From an uncultured Clostridia bacterium (GTDB lineage Bacteria > Bacillota > Clostridia > Oscillospirales > Ruminococcaceae): DNA of 24,740 nucleotides. Under the pieces are notes generated by a model. The model saw only the letters and a list, made by a program, of their open reading frames with translations. It did no database searches and had not been told where the DNA came from. Where the stretch lies: contig CALBJC010000036.1 in the NCBI GenBank assembly GCA_937892655.1, forward strand, positions 1 through 24,740. The letters are read 5' to 3'. Shown one piece after another: positions 1-8,606 of this stretch (position 1 is its first letter; every line of letters starts with the position of its first letter). A program made the position numbers and the translations under genes.

Positions 1-235
1 ATTTGAAAGAAAAATCCACATCCTCACTTGTTACAATAAGAGCATCTGATAACTCATCTGTAATCTGACCTTTCTCACTAAGCATATAAGGCTTTGAAAG
101 TATTGTAACGCTAATCGGTTTATTTGTAGTTAATCTGATTTCATCGATCATTGCTTTCTGAGAACAAAAGGCTATTGCTTTGCGAAGTTTCAGAGGCAAA
201 AGGTCAACTGCATAATCAAGTCCTGAGTTTTTCAT
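1..235 (-). CDS. spoIIIAA: Stage III sporulation protein AA, N-terminal part (runs off the window)
   Basis: The minus strand is open from an ATG at 235 to the window edge, giving the first 78 residues of a longer protein. The N-terminus has the SpoIIIAA pattern: a short LLPLKLRKAI segment, then a DEIRLTTNKPISV segment matching the family's EIRLR...P motif. SpoIIIAA is the ATPase of the SpoIIIA-SpoIIQ channel that links mother cell and forespore. Its Walker motifs lie outside this window. The start is well placed: AAAGGAAGG sits just upstream on the minus strand. The gene is divergent from the AI-2E-family gene, and the remaining spoIIIA genes would be expected to the left. The call rests on the short N-terminal match only. 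Confidence 0.72.
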   Translation of the reverse strand, partial: MKNSGLDYAVDLLPLKLRKAIAFCSQKAMIDEIRLTTNKPISVTILSKPYMLSEKGQITDELSDALIVTSEDVDFSFK

Positions 236-267
236 TATGCCCTTCCTTTACAGGTTGTCTTTTGTTA

Positions 268-296
268 ATTCTTATGCGAAAGATTCAGAATTATTA
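268..296 (-). promoter_or_regulatory. Possible sporulation-type (SigE-like) promoter of spoIIIAA
   Basis: Reading the minus strand, an AT-rich TAATAATT element (289-296) lies about 12 bases before CATAAGAAT (268-276), roughly 30 bases upstream of the ribosome site. This loosely resembles the mother-cell SigE layout expected for spoIIIA genes. The match is weak and judged by eye. Confidence 0.25.
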
Positions 297-342
297 CAAT
301 CAGCCTTACTTTTAAGAAGCAGATAAAATTGATTTTTAATAT

Positions 343-370
343 TGCAAATGAACACACTGCGTGATATAAT
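343..370 (+). promoter_or_regulatory. Vegetative promoter of the AI-2E/MoxR/DUF58/transglutaminase operon
   Basis: TTGCAA (343-348), a 16-base spacer and TATAAT (365-370), with a TG at 362-363 making an extended -10. It lies about 50 bases upstream of the first gene. Confidence 0.7.
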
Positions 371-395
371 TGAAGTAGCATATTTTTGAAAGGAG

Positions 396-411
396 AAGGC
401 TTAATAGCCTT
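396..411 (+). promoter_or_regulatory. Leader hairpin between ribosome site and start codon
   Basis: AAGGCT (396-401) and AGCCTT (406-411) form a perfect 6-bp stem closed by a TAAT loop. The only good ribosome site, AGGAG at 391-395, is immediately upstream, and the start ATG is 10 bases beyond the hairpin. The linear spacing of 25 bases from ribosome site to start is too long, but it becomes normal if the hairpin is folded. Confidence 0.5.
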
Positions 412-420
412 ACTGTAAAA

Positions 421-1551
421 ATGGACAAAAAATTATTTCGTAGTATTTTATTGATAATCCTTATTTCACTATTTTTAGTATTCTTCTTATGGAAGCTTGA
501 TGTTGTTGCAGGATGGCTTGGAACTCTGATCGGAATACTCAGACCTGTTATTATCGGTCTTGCTATTGCGCTTGTTCTCAATAATCCAACCGTTGCGCTC
601 AACAAGCTTTATTCAAAGGCTTTTAAAAAGTCAAAAAAGGATCGCTCAGGTCTTTGCAAAGCTTTGAGTATTATAAGCGTTTATATTGTTTTGCTCGGCT
701 TTTTGGCTGTTGTTTTATTTGTTATTATTCCTGAGCTGTTTTCAAGTATTAAAGAACTCAGTTCAAACATTGATAAGTATTTTGAGAATTTTAACTCCTG
801 GCTTGATAAAACCCTCGAAAAGCTCAATGCTCATATCCCCGAAAATTTCAAGCTTGTTGATGAGCTTTATAAAATTGCGCAGAAGCTGCTTTCAAATGCC
901 GACACTCTCTTCAAGGGCGTTTTAGGTGTAACTCAGGGAGTATTCGGTGTAATTGTAGATGTATTGCTTGGTCTTATCATCTCAGTTTATCTGCTTATAG
1001 GCAAATCAAAGCTTTATATGCAGTTCAAGAAAATCTGCTTTGCTGTTTTCAAGGAAAAAACTGCAAACTCAATTACAAATATCATCAGCCTTGTAAACAG
1101 AACATTTGCAAACTTTATTTCAGGTCAGCTTACTGAAGCTGTTATTCTGGGTCTTCTTTGTTACATCGGTATGAGGATCTTCAGCTTTGATTTTGCATTG
1201 CTCATCAGCTTTCTTATTGCTCTTTCAAGCCTTATTCCTATTGTCGGTGCTTTTATCGGTACAGTGCCTTCAGCGTTTCTGCTCCTGCTGATTGATCCTA
1301 TCAAGGCAGTCTGGTTTGTAGTATATATCGTTATTCTTCAGCAGATCGAAGGTAACCTTATCTACCCACACGTTGTTGGCAGCAAGGTTGGCTTGTCATC
1401 AATATGGGTATTGCTCGCTATCATCGTCGGTGGCGGTATCGGTGGCGTTTTAGGTATGCTTATAGGCGTTCCTTGTATGTCAATTATTTATGAGCTTACA
1501 TCTGCTGCTGTAAATAAAAAGCTTAAAGAAAAAAAGATAGAAAATGTATAA
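421..1551 (+). CDS. AI-2E family membrane transporter
   Basis: A 376-residue polytopic membrane protein. The N-terminus carries paired hydrophobic helices (about residues 5-50). These are followed by a long polar/coiled segment around residues 100-150, and then by a cluster of helices from about 165 to the end. The C-terminal block with LSSLIPIVGAFIGTVPSAF and the QQIEGNLIYPHVVGSKVGLSS stretch is the hallmark of the AI-2E/YtvI/PerM family (PF01594). Most members have unknown substrates; autoinducer-2 export is shown for only a few. It starts at the ATG at 421; the ribosome site is unusually distant and separated by a hairpin. It is first in a co-directional run with the MoxR gene, 37 bases downstream. 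Confidence 0.88.
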   Translation: MDKKLFRSILLIILISLFLVFFLWKLDVVAGWLGTLIGILRPVIIGLAIALVLNNPTVALNKLYSKAFKKSKKDRSGLCKALSIISVYIVLLGFLAVVLFVIIPELFSSIKELSSNIDKYFENFNSWLDKTLEKLNAHIPENFKLVDELYKIAQKLLSNADTLFKGVLGVTQGVFGVIVDVLLGLIISVYLLIGKSKLYMQFKKICFAVFKEKTANSITNIISLVNRTFANFISGQLTEAVILGLLCYIGMRIFSFDFALLISFLIALSSLIPIVGAFIGTVPSAFLLLLIDPIKAVWFVVYIVILQQIEGNLIYPHVVGSKVGLSSIWVLLAIIVGGGIGGVLGMLIGVPCMSIIYELTSAAVNKKLKEKKIENV

Positions 1552-1588
1552 AAACTATGTAGAGAACCAAAAGAAAGAAGGAAAAAAT

Positions 1589-2554
1589 ATGGTAAATAAT
1601 CTGACTAACGATCAGCTTAAGGTAATCGAAATTTCCAAGGCTGTAATAAGCGAGGTAAAGAAAGCTGTCGTCGGCAAAGATGAGATTATTATCAAAGTTT
1701 TACTTGCAGTTTTAGCGCAAGGGCATATTCTTATTGATGATATTCCCGGTGTTGGTAAAACTACGCTTGCAACAGCACTTTCAAAGGCTTTAAGCTTAAA
1801 TCAGAAAAGACTGCAGTTTACACCTGACGTACTTCCGTCAGATGTAACAGGCTTTACAGTTTACAATAAGCAGACAGCTTCTTTTGATTACAAGGAAGGT
1901 GCGGCTATGTGTAATCTGTTTATGGCTGATGAAATCAACCGTACATCTTCAAAAACTCAGTCTGCTCTTTTAGAGGTAATGGAAGAAGGTAAGATTACAG
2001 TTGACGGTATAACAAGGCTTACTCCTAAGCCTTATATCGTTATTGCAACTCAGAATCCTATCGGTTCAATCGGTACTCAGATGCTTCCTGAATCACAGCT
2101 TGACAGATTTATTGTAAAGCTTTCTATGGGTTACCCTGATGTTAAGAGCGAGGTTTTAATGCTCAAGAATAAGGCAAATAAAAATCCGCTTGACGATGTA
2201 AAATCGGTAGCGGATGGTGAAGATATTTTATTCTGTCAGCAGGTTGTTTCAGATATTTACGTATCAGATGATGTTTATGAATATATCGCAAGGCTTGTTC
2301 ACGCAACAAGAAATCACGAATACATAAAGCTCGGCGTTTCCCCGCGAGGCGCTATTGCGCTTACAAATATGGCAAAGGCTACTGCACTTTTAAGAGCAAG
2401 AGATTATGTTACACCTGAGGACGTTTTATATATTCTCGGTGATGTTATCTCTCACCGAATTATTTTAAGCTCCAAGGCAAAGCTTTCGTCGGTAACTGAG
2501 GATGACGTTATAAAGAGCATAAAGGCACAGTGCCCGCCTGAAAAGATTAACTGA
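1589..2554 (+). CDS. MoxR-family AAA+ ATPase
   Basis: A 321-residue AAA+ ATPase of the MoxR group. Walker A is GVGKTT with Lys57, Walker B is MADEIN with Asp114-Glu115, and a sensor motif ATQNP follows. An upstream ATG at 1544 is in frame but lacks a good ribosome site and adds a lysine-rich unrelated tail. The ATG at 1589 follows AAGAAGG at a normal distance, so I chose it. MoxR proteins are chaperone-like ATPases that typically act with a DUF58 protein, and with a transglutaminase-like membrane protein in Gram-positives. Exactly those two genes follow, 14 bases and then a 4-base overlap away. The target of this module is not evident from the sequence. Confidence 0.93.
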   Translation: MVNNLTNDQLKVIEISKAVISEVKKAVVGKDEIIIKVLLAVLAQGHILIDDIPGVGKTTLATALSKALSLNQKRLQFTPDVLPSDVTGFTVYNKQTASFDYKEGAAMCNLFMADEINRTSSKTQSALLEVMEEGKITVDGITRLTPKPYIVIATQNPIGSIGTQMLPESQLDRFIVKLSMGYPDVKSEVLMLKNKANKNPLDDVKSVADGEDILFCQQVVSDIYVSDDVYEYIARLVHATRNHEYIKLGVSPRGAIALTNMAKATALLRARDYVTPEDVLYILGDVISHRIILSSKAKLSSVTEDDVIKSIKAQCPPEKIN

Positions 2555-2568
2555 CGGGGGTATAAATC

Positions 2569-3747
2569 ATGCTGTTTATGCGCATTCTTTATATCCTGTT
2601 GCTTATAGGCTCGGTTTTCTTTTATATTCTTTATTTAGGAAACTCATCAGCTATTCTGATGGCTTTCCTATTTGTTATGCCTGTTTTTCTGCTTATAATA
2701 CTTATTAACAGTACGCTCAAATCAAAAGCTGACATAAAGCTTTCTTCGCCATATGCACAGAAGGGTGAAAAATTTTGCATCAGCGTTATTTTTAAAAACA
2801 ACAGCATCTTCCCTGTTTCACAGGCAAGAGCAATGATTTGTGTTACAAATCAGCTGTCAGGTGAAAAGAAGGAGTTTTATATCAATACACCCGTTCTTTT
2901 GAAAAATAATCAGACTATCTCTCCTCAGATTTCAATTGACAGCTGCGGAATATTCAGTATTGAGCTTGTAAACGTAAAGTATTTCGACCTCTTCTTTTTA
3001 TTCACTTTAAAAAAGAAGATATATAAAACTCTCAGCTTTTATATTCTGCCTTCAATTTATCCTATTACTGCAACGATTATCCCTGAGAAGAATATAACTG
3101 CTGACAGTGATATTTTTTCTGCTGATAAAAGTGGTGATGACCCTTCTGAGATTTTTGATATAAGAGAATATCAGGACGGCGACAAGCAAAACAGAATTCA
3201 CTATAAGCTTTCAGCAAAAACCGATATCACCTATGTAAAAGAGTTTTCATATCCTGTATTATCAAAGCTGGGGCTTTTGGTTGAACCGATGAGTCTGACA
3301 GAAAACGGTGTAAGCTTTGATAGCATTTTCTCAACTATGCTCGATAGTGCGGCTTCATTTTTCTACTATGCCTGCGAAATCAACGGCTGTACGGTTATTC
3401 TGCCGCTTGACGAAAAGCATGAGCAGACAATAAGCTATGAAAGCAATGATGATTTTTCACAATGTATGCTCTCTATTATGAGAAATTCTGTTGTAAAGAG
3501 TATAGATTTTCCGTCATTTGAGCTTTGCAGTAAAAAACAGCTTTGCTCAACGCTTATCTATGTTACAAGCAAGTTTGATGAAAACATTTCAGCTTTGCTG
3601 CAAAAGAGCTCAATCGCACTGAAATATCTTGTTATTCATATAACCGAAGAAAGCCTGCAAAGCTATAATTCAAATAATCTTACATATATAAATGCAACTC
3701 CCGATACTATTCAGATTGCTCTTTCAGAGATTGAGAGGTGGCAATGA
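2569..3747 (+). CDS. DUF58 domain-containing membrane-anchored protein
   Basis: A 392-residue protein with two hydrophobic helices at the N-terminus (about residues 5-45), followed by a beta-rich extracytoplasmic-type region. The DUF58 signature is a DPSEIFDIREYQDGD segment near residue 200, leading into RIHYKLSAK. DUF58 proteins resemble von Willebrand A folds and are partners of MoxR ATPases. Translation starts at ATG 2569 behind GGGGG. It overlaps the next gene at ATGA, so the two are probably translationally coupled. The C-terminal 150 residues are weakly conserved by eye. Confidence 0.88.
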   Translation: MLFMRILYILLLIGSVFFYILYLGNSSAILMAFLFVMPVFLLIILINSTLKSKADIKLSSPYAQKGEKFCISVIFKNNSIFPVSQARAMICVTNQLSGEKKEFYINTPVLLKNNQTISPQISIDSCGIFSIELVNVKYFDLFFLFTLKKKIYKTLSFYILPSIYPITATIIPEKNITADSDIFSADKSGDDPSEIFDIREYQDGDKQNRIHYKLSAKTDITYVKEFSYPVLSKLGLLVEPMSLTENGVSFDSIFSTMLDSAASFFYYACEINGCTVILPLDEKHEQTISYESNDDFSQCMLSIMRNSVVKSIDFPSFELCSKKQLCSTLIYVTSKFDENISALLQKSSIALKYLVIHITEESLQSYNSNNLTYINATPDTIQIALSEIERWQ

Positions 3748-6449
3748 TGAATGGACTTTGTTTAAGGCTTTATGATGACGCACAGCTGATTTACAGTAAA
3801 AAGCCAAAATCCTTAAATCTCGTATTCAAAGCGATATTATGTATAATCGGATTTGTTTCTTCGGTAACTATGTTTGAAGGATTTTTCCATTTCGGATTAC
3901 CGATATTCAGTATGGTTGTGTATGCGATGGCATTTTTATTGTTCGCAGTTGCTTTTTATCTTGCAAAATCAAGAACGATCAAGCTGTCAATAGCCGGGCT
4001 ATTGATTATGAATTTGTTATTTTTGATTTCCAATGGAAAAAAAGTAGTTGGCGGAGCTTGTATATTAATATATGAATATATAAAATTCATTAAGCGTGAT
4101 TACTATTTCATCGAAGATACAGCTAAAATGTTCCTTGAAGAATACGGTAGGAGTGACTGTATTTTATACTTCTCGCTTGCCGTTTCATTAATAGTTATTT
4201 TTCTGCTTGTATATGCGGTTTTACTGCATTCAAACTTCATTTTAGGCTTTTTGGCTACTTTTCCTTTCTTTGAGCTCGGTATGTACTGGGGAGTTAACAC
4301 ATATATCCTCTCACTTTTAGGTTTAGTTGTTTTCTGGGTATCACTTATGGCTGTACAGCTTATAACCTTTACAGTTCGCAAAGGCTCTAAACAAAACACT
4401 TTTGTGTTCATACGCAGCAAAGATACATATCAGTTCACGTCAACCGAAAAAGGGAAATTTCCAAGCACACAGATAGGAATGCTGATAATAATTATCTGTT
4501 TTATAAGCTTTCTGCTTATAGCTTTGGGTGCAAAAGTATTCAATTATTCCCGTCCTGAAATTTTAAATTCATACAGATACCACATTTCATATACTATCCG
4601 AAATTTCAGCTTTGAAGATGTTGTAAATGAGATTAAAGAAGAAGTATCAGAATTTTTCACACCAGAGAGCAAGCGGTATGTCGGCGGTATATCAAATGGC
4701 AATATTGGCGAGGTTGAAAAGATAGAATATAAAAATATTAAAGCGCTTGAGGTAACTCTTTCAAGCAAGCCTTTGAATACAATTTATCTCCGTTCTTATG
4801 CTGCGGGTGTTTACAAGGGTGATGAATGGGATCCTCTGCCTTCAAAGGTTTACAATAAAAACAAGAGCATTTTTGAAAACGCAAGGCTTAGTATCGTATT
4901 CCTATCAAATATCAGCAGTAACGTTTTATTTGAGTCATCATTCAATCAGGTTACCAATTTCCCGATTGAGCAAATGACTATAAAGAATCTGACTAAGGAT
5001 AACAAGGTTATTTTCTTCCCTAACCTTTCTGTTATCAATGAAGGGTATCTTGCACACGATGATACTGACGCAGTTGGTGATAATTCAGTTTATACCTATA
5101 GTTTTTTGAACTCAAATACGATTTATGCGCATACCTGGAATGAGCTTATGAACAATGCTTCTGCTTCTACATATTCAACAAAGTACAATTCCCTGCTTGA
5201 TGACTACACAAAATTTGTATATGCAAATTATCTTGAATTTGACAGTAAAAAATATCCTGAGATATATTCAAAGTTTTCAAAATTCAGAGGTACAAATGAT
5301 CTTATTCCTTTAGTTATTGCCACTCAAGGCTACTTATGGAATCAGGCAAGCTACACTCGTTCTCCAGGAAAAACTCCCGATTCTGAGGACTTTATTAACT
5401 ATTTTCTTTATAAAAACCACAAAGGTTACTGTTCTCACTTTGCTTCTGCGGGTGTAATGATTTTCAGATGTGCGGGTATTCCTGCAAGATATGTTGAAGG
5501 GTATATTGCAACTCCCGACTCTTTTGAAAAACAGGGTGACAGCTTTGTGGCGACACTCAGAGATAATTCTGCTCATGCATGGGTAGAAATCTATATTGAT
5601 AATTTAGGCTGGTTACCTGTTGAGCTTACTCCTGGTGGATATAATATGAATTCAAATCCTAATGATTCTTTACAGGCTGAGAGTCCACAAACACCCGAAG
5701 ATGTGCCAGTTACCTCTCCTGTAACTACACGCCCGGCGGATACAGATGTTCAAAATCAGGGTAATGGCGGTAATAATGGCAATAGCAATTCAAATTCAGG
5801 TAATAACAGTGGAAACAATTCAGGTAGTATTGGCTCAAATGGTAGCAACGGTGGTATTTTTAGCAATCAGGGTAGTGTGGGTAGCACAACTCAACAAGGT
5901 GGCAATAATGGCGATATAAACAGCAGTCAAAATAACAGTTCTGATAATATGCCTCAGAAAGAGCCACTCTGGCCTAAGATAAAAGCTTCAATTGAAAAAT
6001 TTATTGATAATAACAGAGAAATCATTATGATTTCAAGCTATGTTATTTTCTGCTTTGTTCTGATAATCTGTATTATATTTATAAGAAGACGAGTTATTTT
6101 GGCACAGCGTAAAAGAAAAATCTTTTCTTCTGATAAATCACTTGCTGTAAGATATATGTTTTCCGATATTCAGAATATCTTGAGGCTTTGGGGGTACGAA
6201 AGCGAGAATATCAGCGAAATTGACCTTATCGAAAAGCTTGATGAATCAAATAAGATACTCGCAAAGCATATATTTATGCTGTATTCTATCGCTTCAAAGG
6301 CAAAATTCAGCAATCACTCTATAAGTGAAGACGACTGGAGTTTAGCACTCAGCTACTATGACAGAGTTTTGAAATTCACAAAAATGCGTCTTAGTAAAAT
6401 CGGCAAGCTTTCTTACAAATACATTTTCGTTTTCGGATACACAAAATAA
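3744..6449 (+). CDS. Transglutaminase-like (TgpA-type) membrane protein
   Basis: A 901-residue protein. The N-terminus has about seven membrane helices (residues ~20-270). A long extracytoplasmic part follows, with the transglutaminase core: Cys563 in GYCSHFASA, His611 in SAHAWVE, and an acidic third position, Glu627, in PVELTPG. Many family members have Asp there. Residues ~636-740 are a Pro/Thr- then Asn/Ser/Gly-rich linker, followed by one membrane helix (~760-781) and a basic cytoplasmic tail resembling DUF4129. The start could be ATG 3744 (ATGA overlap), ATG 3747 or GTG 3738; AGAGGTGG fits 3744 or 3747 best. It is the third member of the MoxR-DUF58-transglutaminase module, whose proposed roles concern cell-surface protein handling; no substrate can be read here. 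Confidence 0.88.
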   Translation: MMNGLCLRLYDDAQLIYSKKPKSLNLVFKAILCIIGFVSSVTMFEGFFHFGLPIFSMVVYAMAFLLFAVAFYLAKSRTIKLSIAGLLIMNLLFLISNGKKVVGGACILIYEYIKFIKRDYYFIEDTAKMFLEEYGRSDCILYFSLAVSLIVIFLLVYAVLLHSNFILGFLATFPFFELGMYWGVNTYILSLLGLVVFWVSLMAVQLITFTVRKGSKQNTFVFIRSKDTYQFTSTEKGKFPSTQIGMLIIIICFISFLLIALGAKVFNYSRPEILNSYRYHISYTIRNFSFEDVVNEIKEEVSEFFTPESKRYVGGISNGNIGEVEKIEYKNIKALEVTLSSKPLNTIYLRSYAAGVYKGDEWDPLPSKVYNKNKSIFENARLSIVFLSNISSNVLFESSFNQVTNFPIEQMTIKNLTKDNKVIFFPNLSVINEGYLAHDDTDAVGDNSVYTYSFLNSNTIYAHTWNELMNNASASTYSTKYNSLLDDYTKFVYANYLEFDSKKYPEIYSKFSKFRGTNDLIPLVIATQGYLWNQASYTRSPGKTPDSEDFINYFLYKNHKGYCSHFASAGVMIFRCAGIPARYVEGYIATPDSFEKQGDSFVATLRDNSAHAWVEIYIDNLGWLPVELTPGGYNMNSNPNDSLQAESPQTPEDVPVTSPVTTRPADTDVQNQGNGGNNGNSNSNSGNNSGNNSGSIGSNGSNGGIFSNQGSVGSTTQQGGNNGDINSSQNNSSDNMPQKEPLWPKIKASIEKFIDNNREIIMISSYVIFCFVLIICIIFIRRRVILAQRKRKIFSSDKSLAVRYMFSDIQNILRLWGYESENISEIDLIEKLDESNKILAKHIFMLYSIASKAKFSNHSISEDDWSLALSYYDRVLKFTKMRLSKIGKLSYKYIFVFGYTK

Positions 6450-6450
6450 A

Positions 6451-6484
6451 AAAATCTCCTGAGATTTTTCTCAGGAGATTTTTT
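6451..6484. terminator. Bidirectional intrinsic terminator
   Basis: A perfect 14-bp stem, AAAATCTCCTGAGA (6451-6464) against 6469-6482, with a TTTT loop. It is A-flanked on the left and T-flanked on the right, so it can end both the plus-strand transglutaminase operon and the minus-strand SCP-2 gene that converges on it. Confidence 0.93.
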
Positions 6485-6808
6485 CTATTCCTTTATAATC
6501 TTTGCAAATTCAAGAGCTTTTTCAATGCTACGCTCAACCCTGAGTTTACCAAGTGTAAATGCCAAAACTGCATCCATCTTACCTGATACAAGCTTTAAAA
6601 GAGTATCAGCGCTTGCTATAAGGCGACAATCGTGGTCATTGTAGTTATATGGCTCAACGTTGATTTTACCGTCTTTGAGCTCAATATAGAATGTACCACT
6701 ACCCTCACCTGTTACACACACTTCAACCGCTAAGTGGTCTTTTCTTGCACTTACATCTTTTTTATCAAAAATATCCTTTGCCATCTGTACAATCTGTTCA
6801 AAGGTCAT
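6485..6808 (-). CDS. SCP-2 sterol-binding domain protein
   Basis: A 107-residue protein that is essentially one SCP-2 domain: a central GTFYIELKDGKINVE strand pair and a C-terminal helix with the VSGKMDAVLAFTLGKLRVE motif typical of bacterial SCP-2 proteins. Such small domains bind lipids or acyl chains in a hydrophobic tunnel; the ligand here is unknown. The ATG lies inside the end of the deacetylase gene with a 4-base overlap, so translation is probably coupled. The ribosome site GAAGGAGGAAA is inside the upstream gene. Confidence 0.85.
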   Translation of the reverse strand: MTFEQIVQMAKDIFDKKDVSARKDHLAVEVCVTGEGSGTFYIELKDGKINVEPYNYNDHDCRLIASADTLLKLVSGKMDAVLAFTLGKLRVERSIEKALEFAKIIKE

Positions 6809-7440
6809 ATTCTTTCCTCCTTCTGCAAAACGTTTGTATAGATTATTCTGTCATGTGGCTTTGGAGTTATTCCTTTAACTTCAAAAAGCTTCTTTGTTGT
6901 TACAAACTCAAAACCTTTTTCCTTTAAGATGGGAATTATCAAGTCAAGTGCCTCGACAGTAGCGTCATTCCCCATCATATCGTGAAGAAGAATAATGTTA
7001 CCATCCTTAACAGAGCTTGTGATAACATCAACACGCTTCTCGACAGACACTGCATTATCCCAATCATCACAGCCTACACCGCAGATAAATGTATGAGAGA
7101 TATTTTCATACATTCTGTTATCGTATGCAATATATGGTGGTCTGAAAAGTGTTGGTTTTTTGCCTGTTGCCTTTAAAACTACATTATCTGTATACTCTAT
7201 TTCATCAATAATCTCATCTACTGACTGCGCTGTCATAGCCTGATGAGTTTTAGAATGGTTTTCAATATCACAGCCTTGTGAAACTGCTCTTTGTAAAACG
7301 CTCTCGGTTTCATCTGTTACATTCTTACCGCATACAAAAAAGCTGGCAGGCACATTATGCTTTTTCAAGACATCAAGAACCTCAATAGTTGTCCCGGTAT
7401 TCGGGCCGTCATCAAATGATAATGAACAGTATTTAATCAT
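6805..7440 (-). CDS. Polysaccharide deacetylase (NodB domain), no signal peptide
   Basis: A 211-residue carbohydrate esterase 4 / NodB domain protein. Visible motifs in order: SFDDGP (Asp10, Asp11), the metal-binding histidine pair in NHSKTH (His62, His66), RPPY at 100-103 and LLHD with His153. These enzymes remove acetyl groups from N-acetylated sugars, such as peptidoglycan or chitin-like polymers, usually outside the cell. The protein begins directly at the first strand of the fold, with no signal peptide or membrane helix. It may therefore act in the cytoplasm or be exported another way. Its stop overlaps the SCP-2 start by 4 bases. A short AGGT ribosome site precedes the ATG. Confidence 0.88.
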   Translation of the reverse strand: MIKYCSLSFDDGPNTGTTIEVLDVLKKHNVPASFFVCGKNVTDETESVLQRAVSQGCDIENHSKTHQAMTAQSVDEIIDEIEYTDNVVLKATGKKPTLFRPPYIAYDNRMYENISHTFICGVGCDDWDNAVSVEKRVDVITSSVKDGNIILLHDMMGNDATVEALDLIIPILKEKGFEFVTTKKLFEVKGITPKPHDRIIYTNVLQKEERI

Positions 7441-7460
7441 ATTTTACCTCACATATCAGT

Positions 7461-7491
7461 AAAGGCTGAAAAACCGAGTTTTTCAGCCTTT
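7461..7491 (-). terminator. Likely intrinsic terminator of ilvE
   Basis: A perfect 14-bp stem, AAAGGCTGAAAAAC (7461-7474) paired with 7478-7491 around a CGA loop, just after the ilvE stop. On the minus strand the stem ends in CCTTT with only a short T run. Termination may be partial, and read-through would supply the deacetylase/SCP-2 pair. Confidence 0.6.
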
Positions 7492-7499
7492 AAAATCAA

Positions 7500-8570
7500 T
7501 TATTCAACTGGTACAATCCAGCCAAATTCATCAGGGAGCTTACCCCACTGAATGCCAGTTAATGTATCATAGAGCATCTGAGAGATAGTACCAATCTTGT
7601 TGTCATTGATCTCCATAATCTTATCGCCCCACTTGAGGTGACCTACTGGAGAAATAACAGCAGCAGTACCTGTACCGAATACTTCGTTGAGCTTGCCTTC
7701 ATCATAAGCCTTAGCAACCTCTTCGATAGAGATTCTTCTTTCAGAAACCTTGTAGCCCTTTGCCTTACAAAGCTCAATTACTGACTTTCTTGTAATACCC
7801 GGTAAGATTGAACCCTGGAGAGCAGGAGTTACAACCTCATTATCAATTACAAAGAAGATGTTCATAGCGCCAACTTCTTCGATATACTTCTGTTCAACAC
7901 CGTCGAGCCAGAGAACCTGAGAATAGTTCTGCTTGTGAGCTTCATCCTGACCCTTTAATGATGCAGCGTAGTTACCACCGGTCTTTGTATAACCCATACC
8001 GCCTCTTACAGCACGAACATACTTGTTTTCAACATAGATGCTTACTGGGTTGAGACCTGTTGCATAGTATGCACCTGATGGAGAAAGAATAATCATAAAC
8101 AAGTATTCATCGCCAGGTCTTACACCTAAGAATGGGTCAACAGCGAAAATAAATGGTCTTATGTAGAGAGATGTACCATCTCTGTGTGGAACCCAGTCCT
8201 TTTCAACCTTTAAAAGAGCCATCAAAGCTTCGAGAGCCATTTCTTCATCAAGCTGTGGAATAACGAGTCTTTCATTTGATGAGTTGAGACGCTTGAAGTT
8301 TTCTAAAGGTCTGAAAAGCTGAATCTTATCATCAGCAGTTCTGTAAGCCTTCATACCTTCAAATACTTCCTGACCGTAGTGCAGACACATAGCAGCTGGA
8401 GAAAGTGAAATCTCACCGTAAGGAACGATTCTTGCATCGTGCCATCCCTTACCTGTTGTGTAGTTCATCATGAACATATGGTCTGTAAATACATGACCGA
8501 AGCCAAGCTTTGATTCGTCAGTTGGCTTTGCTTTTGGAGAGCTTGTAAGCTCATATCTGATATCGAGCAT
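7500..8570 (-). CDS. ilvE: Branched-chain-amino-acid aminotransferase
   Basis: A 356-residue PLP enzyme of fold type IV, of the longer class II type shared with mitochondrial BCATs. It interconverts leucine, isoleucine and valine with their 2-oxo acids, using glutamate/2-oxoglutarate. The PLP lysine is Lys196, in GYTKTGGNYAAS. Other recognisable blocks are QEVFEGMKAYR near 68-77, RPFIFAVDP near 138-146 and GTGTAAVISPVG near the C-terminus. The start is ATG 8570 behind AGAAAGAAGG. It has its own promoter facing away from pyk and is followed by a hairpin. Confidence 0.97.
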   Translation of the reverse strand: MLDIRYELTSSPKAKPTDESKLGFGHVFTDHMFMMNYTTGKGWHDARIVPYGEISLSPAAMCLHYGQEVFEGMKAYRTADDKIQLFRPLENFKRLNSSNERLVIPQLDEEMALEALMALLKVEKDWVPHRDGTSLYIRPFIFAVDPFLGVRPGDEYLFMIILSPSGAYYATGLNPVSIYVENKYVRAVRGGMGYTKTGGNYAASLKGQDEAHKQNYSQVLWLDGVEQKYIEEVGAMNIFFVIDNEVVTPALQGSILPGITRKSVIELCKAKGYKVSERRISIEEVAKAYDEGKLNEVFGTGTAAVISPVGHLKWGDKIMEINDNKIGTISQMLYDTLTGIQWGKLPDEFGWIVPVE

Positions 8571-8606
8571 TTAAAATCCTTCTTTCTATTTATTCAGATT
8601 AAATTT

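Noticed and set aside
1544..1588. Upstream in-frame start for the MoxR ATPase
   Set aside because: It overlaps the previous gene, lacks a ribosome site and adds a lysine-rich tail unlike the family; AAGAAGG fits ATG 1589.
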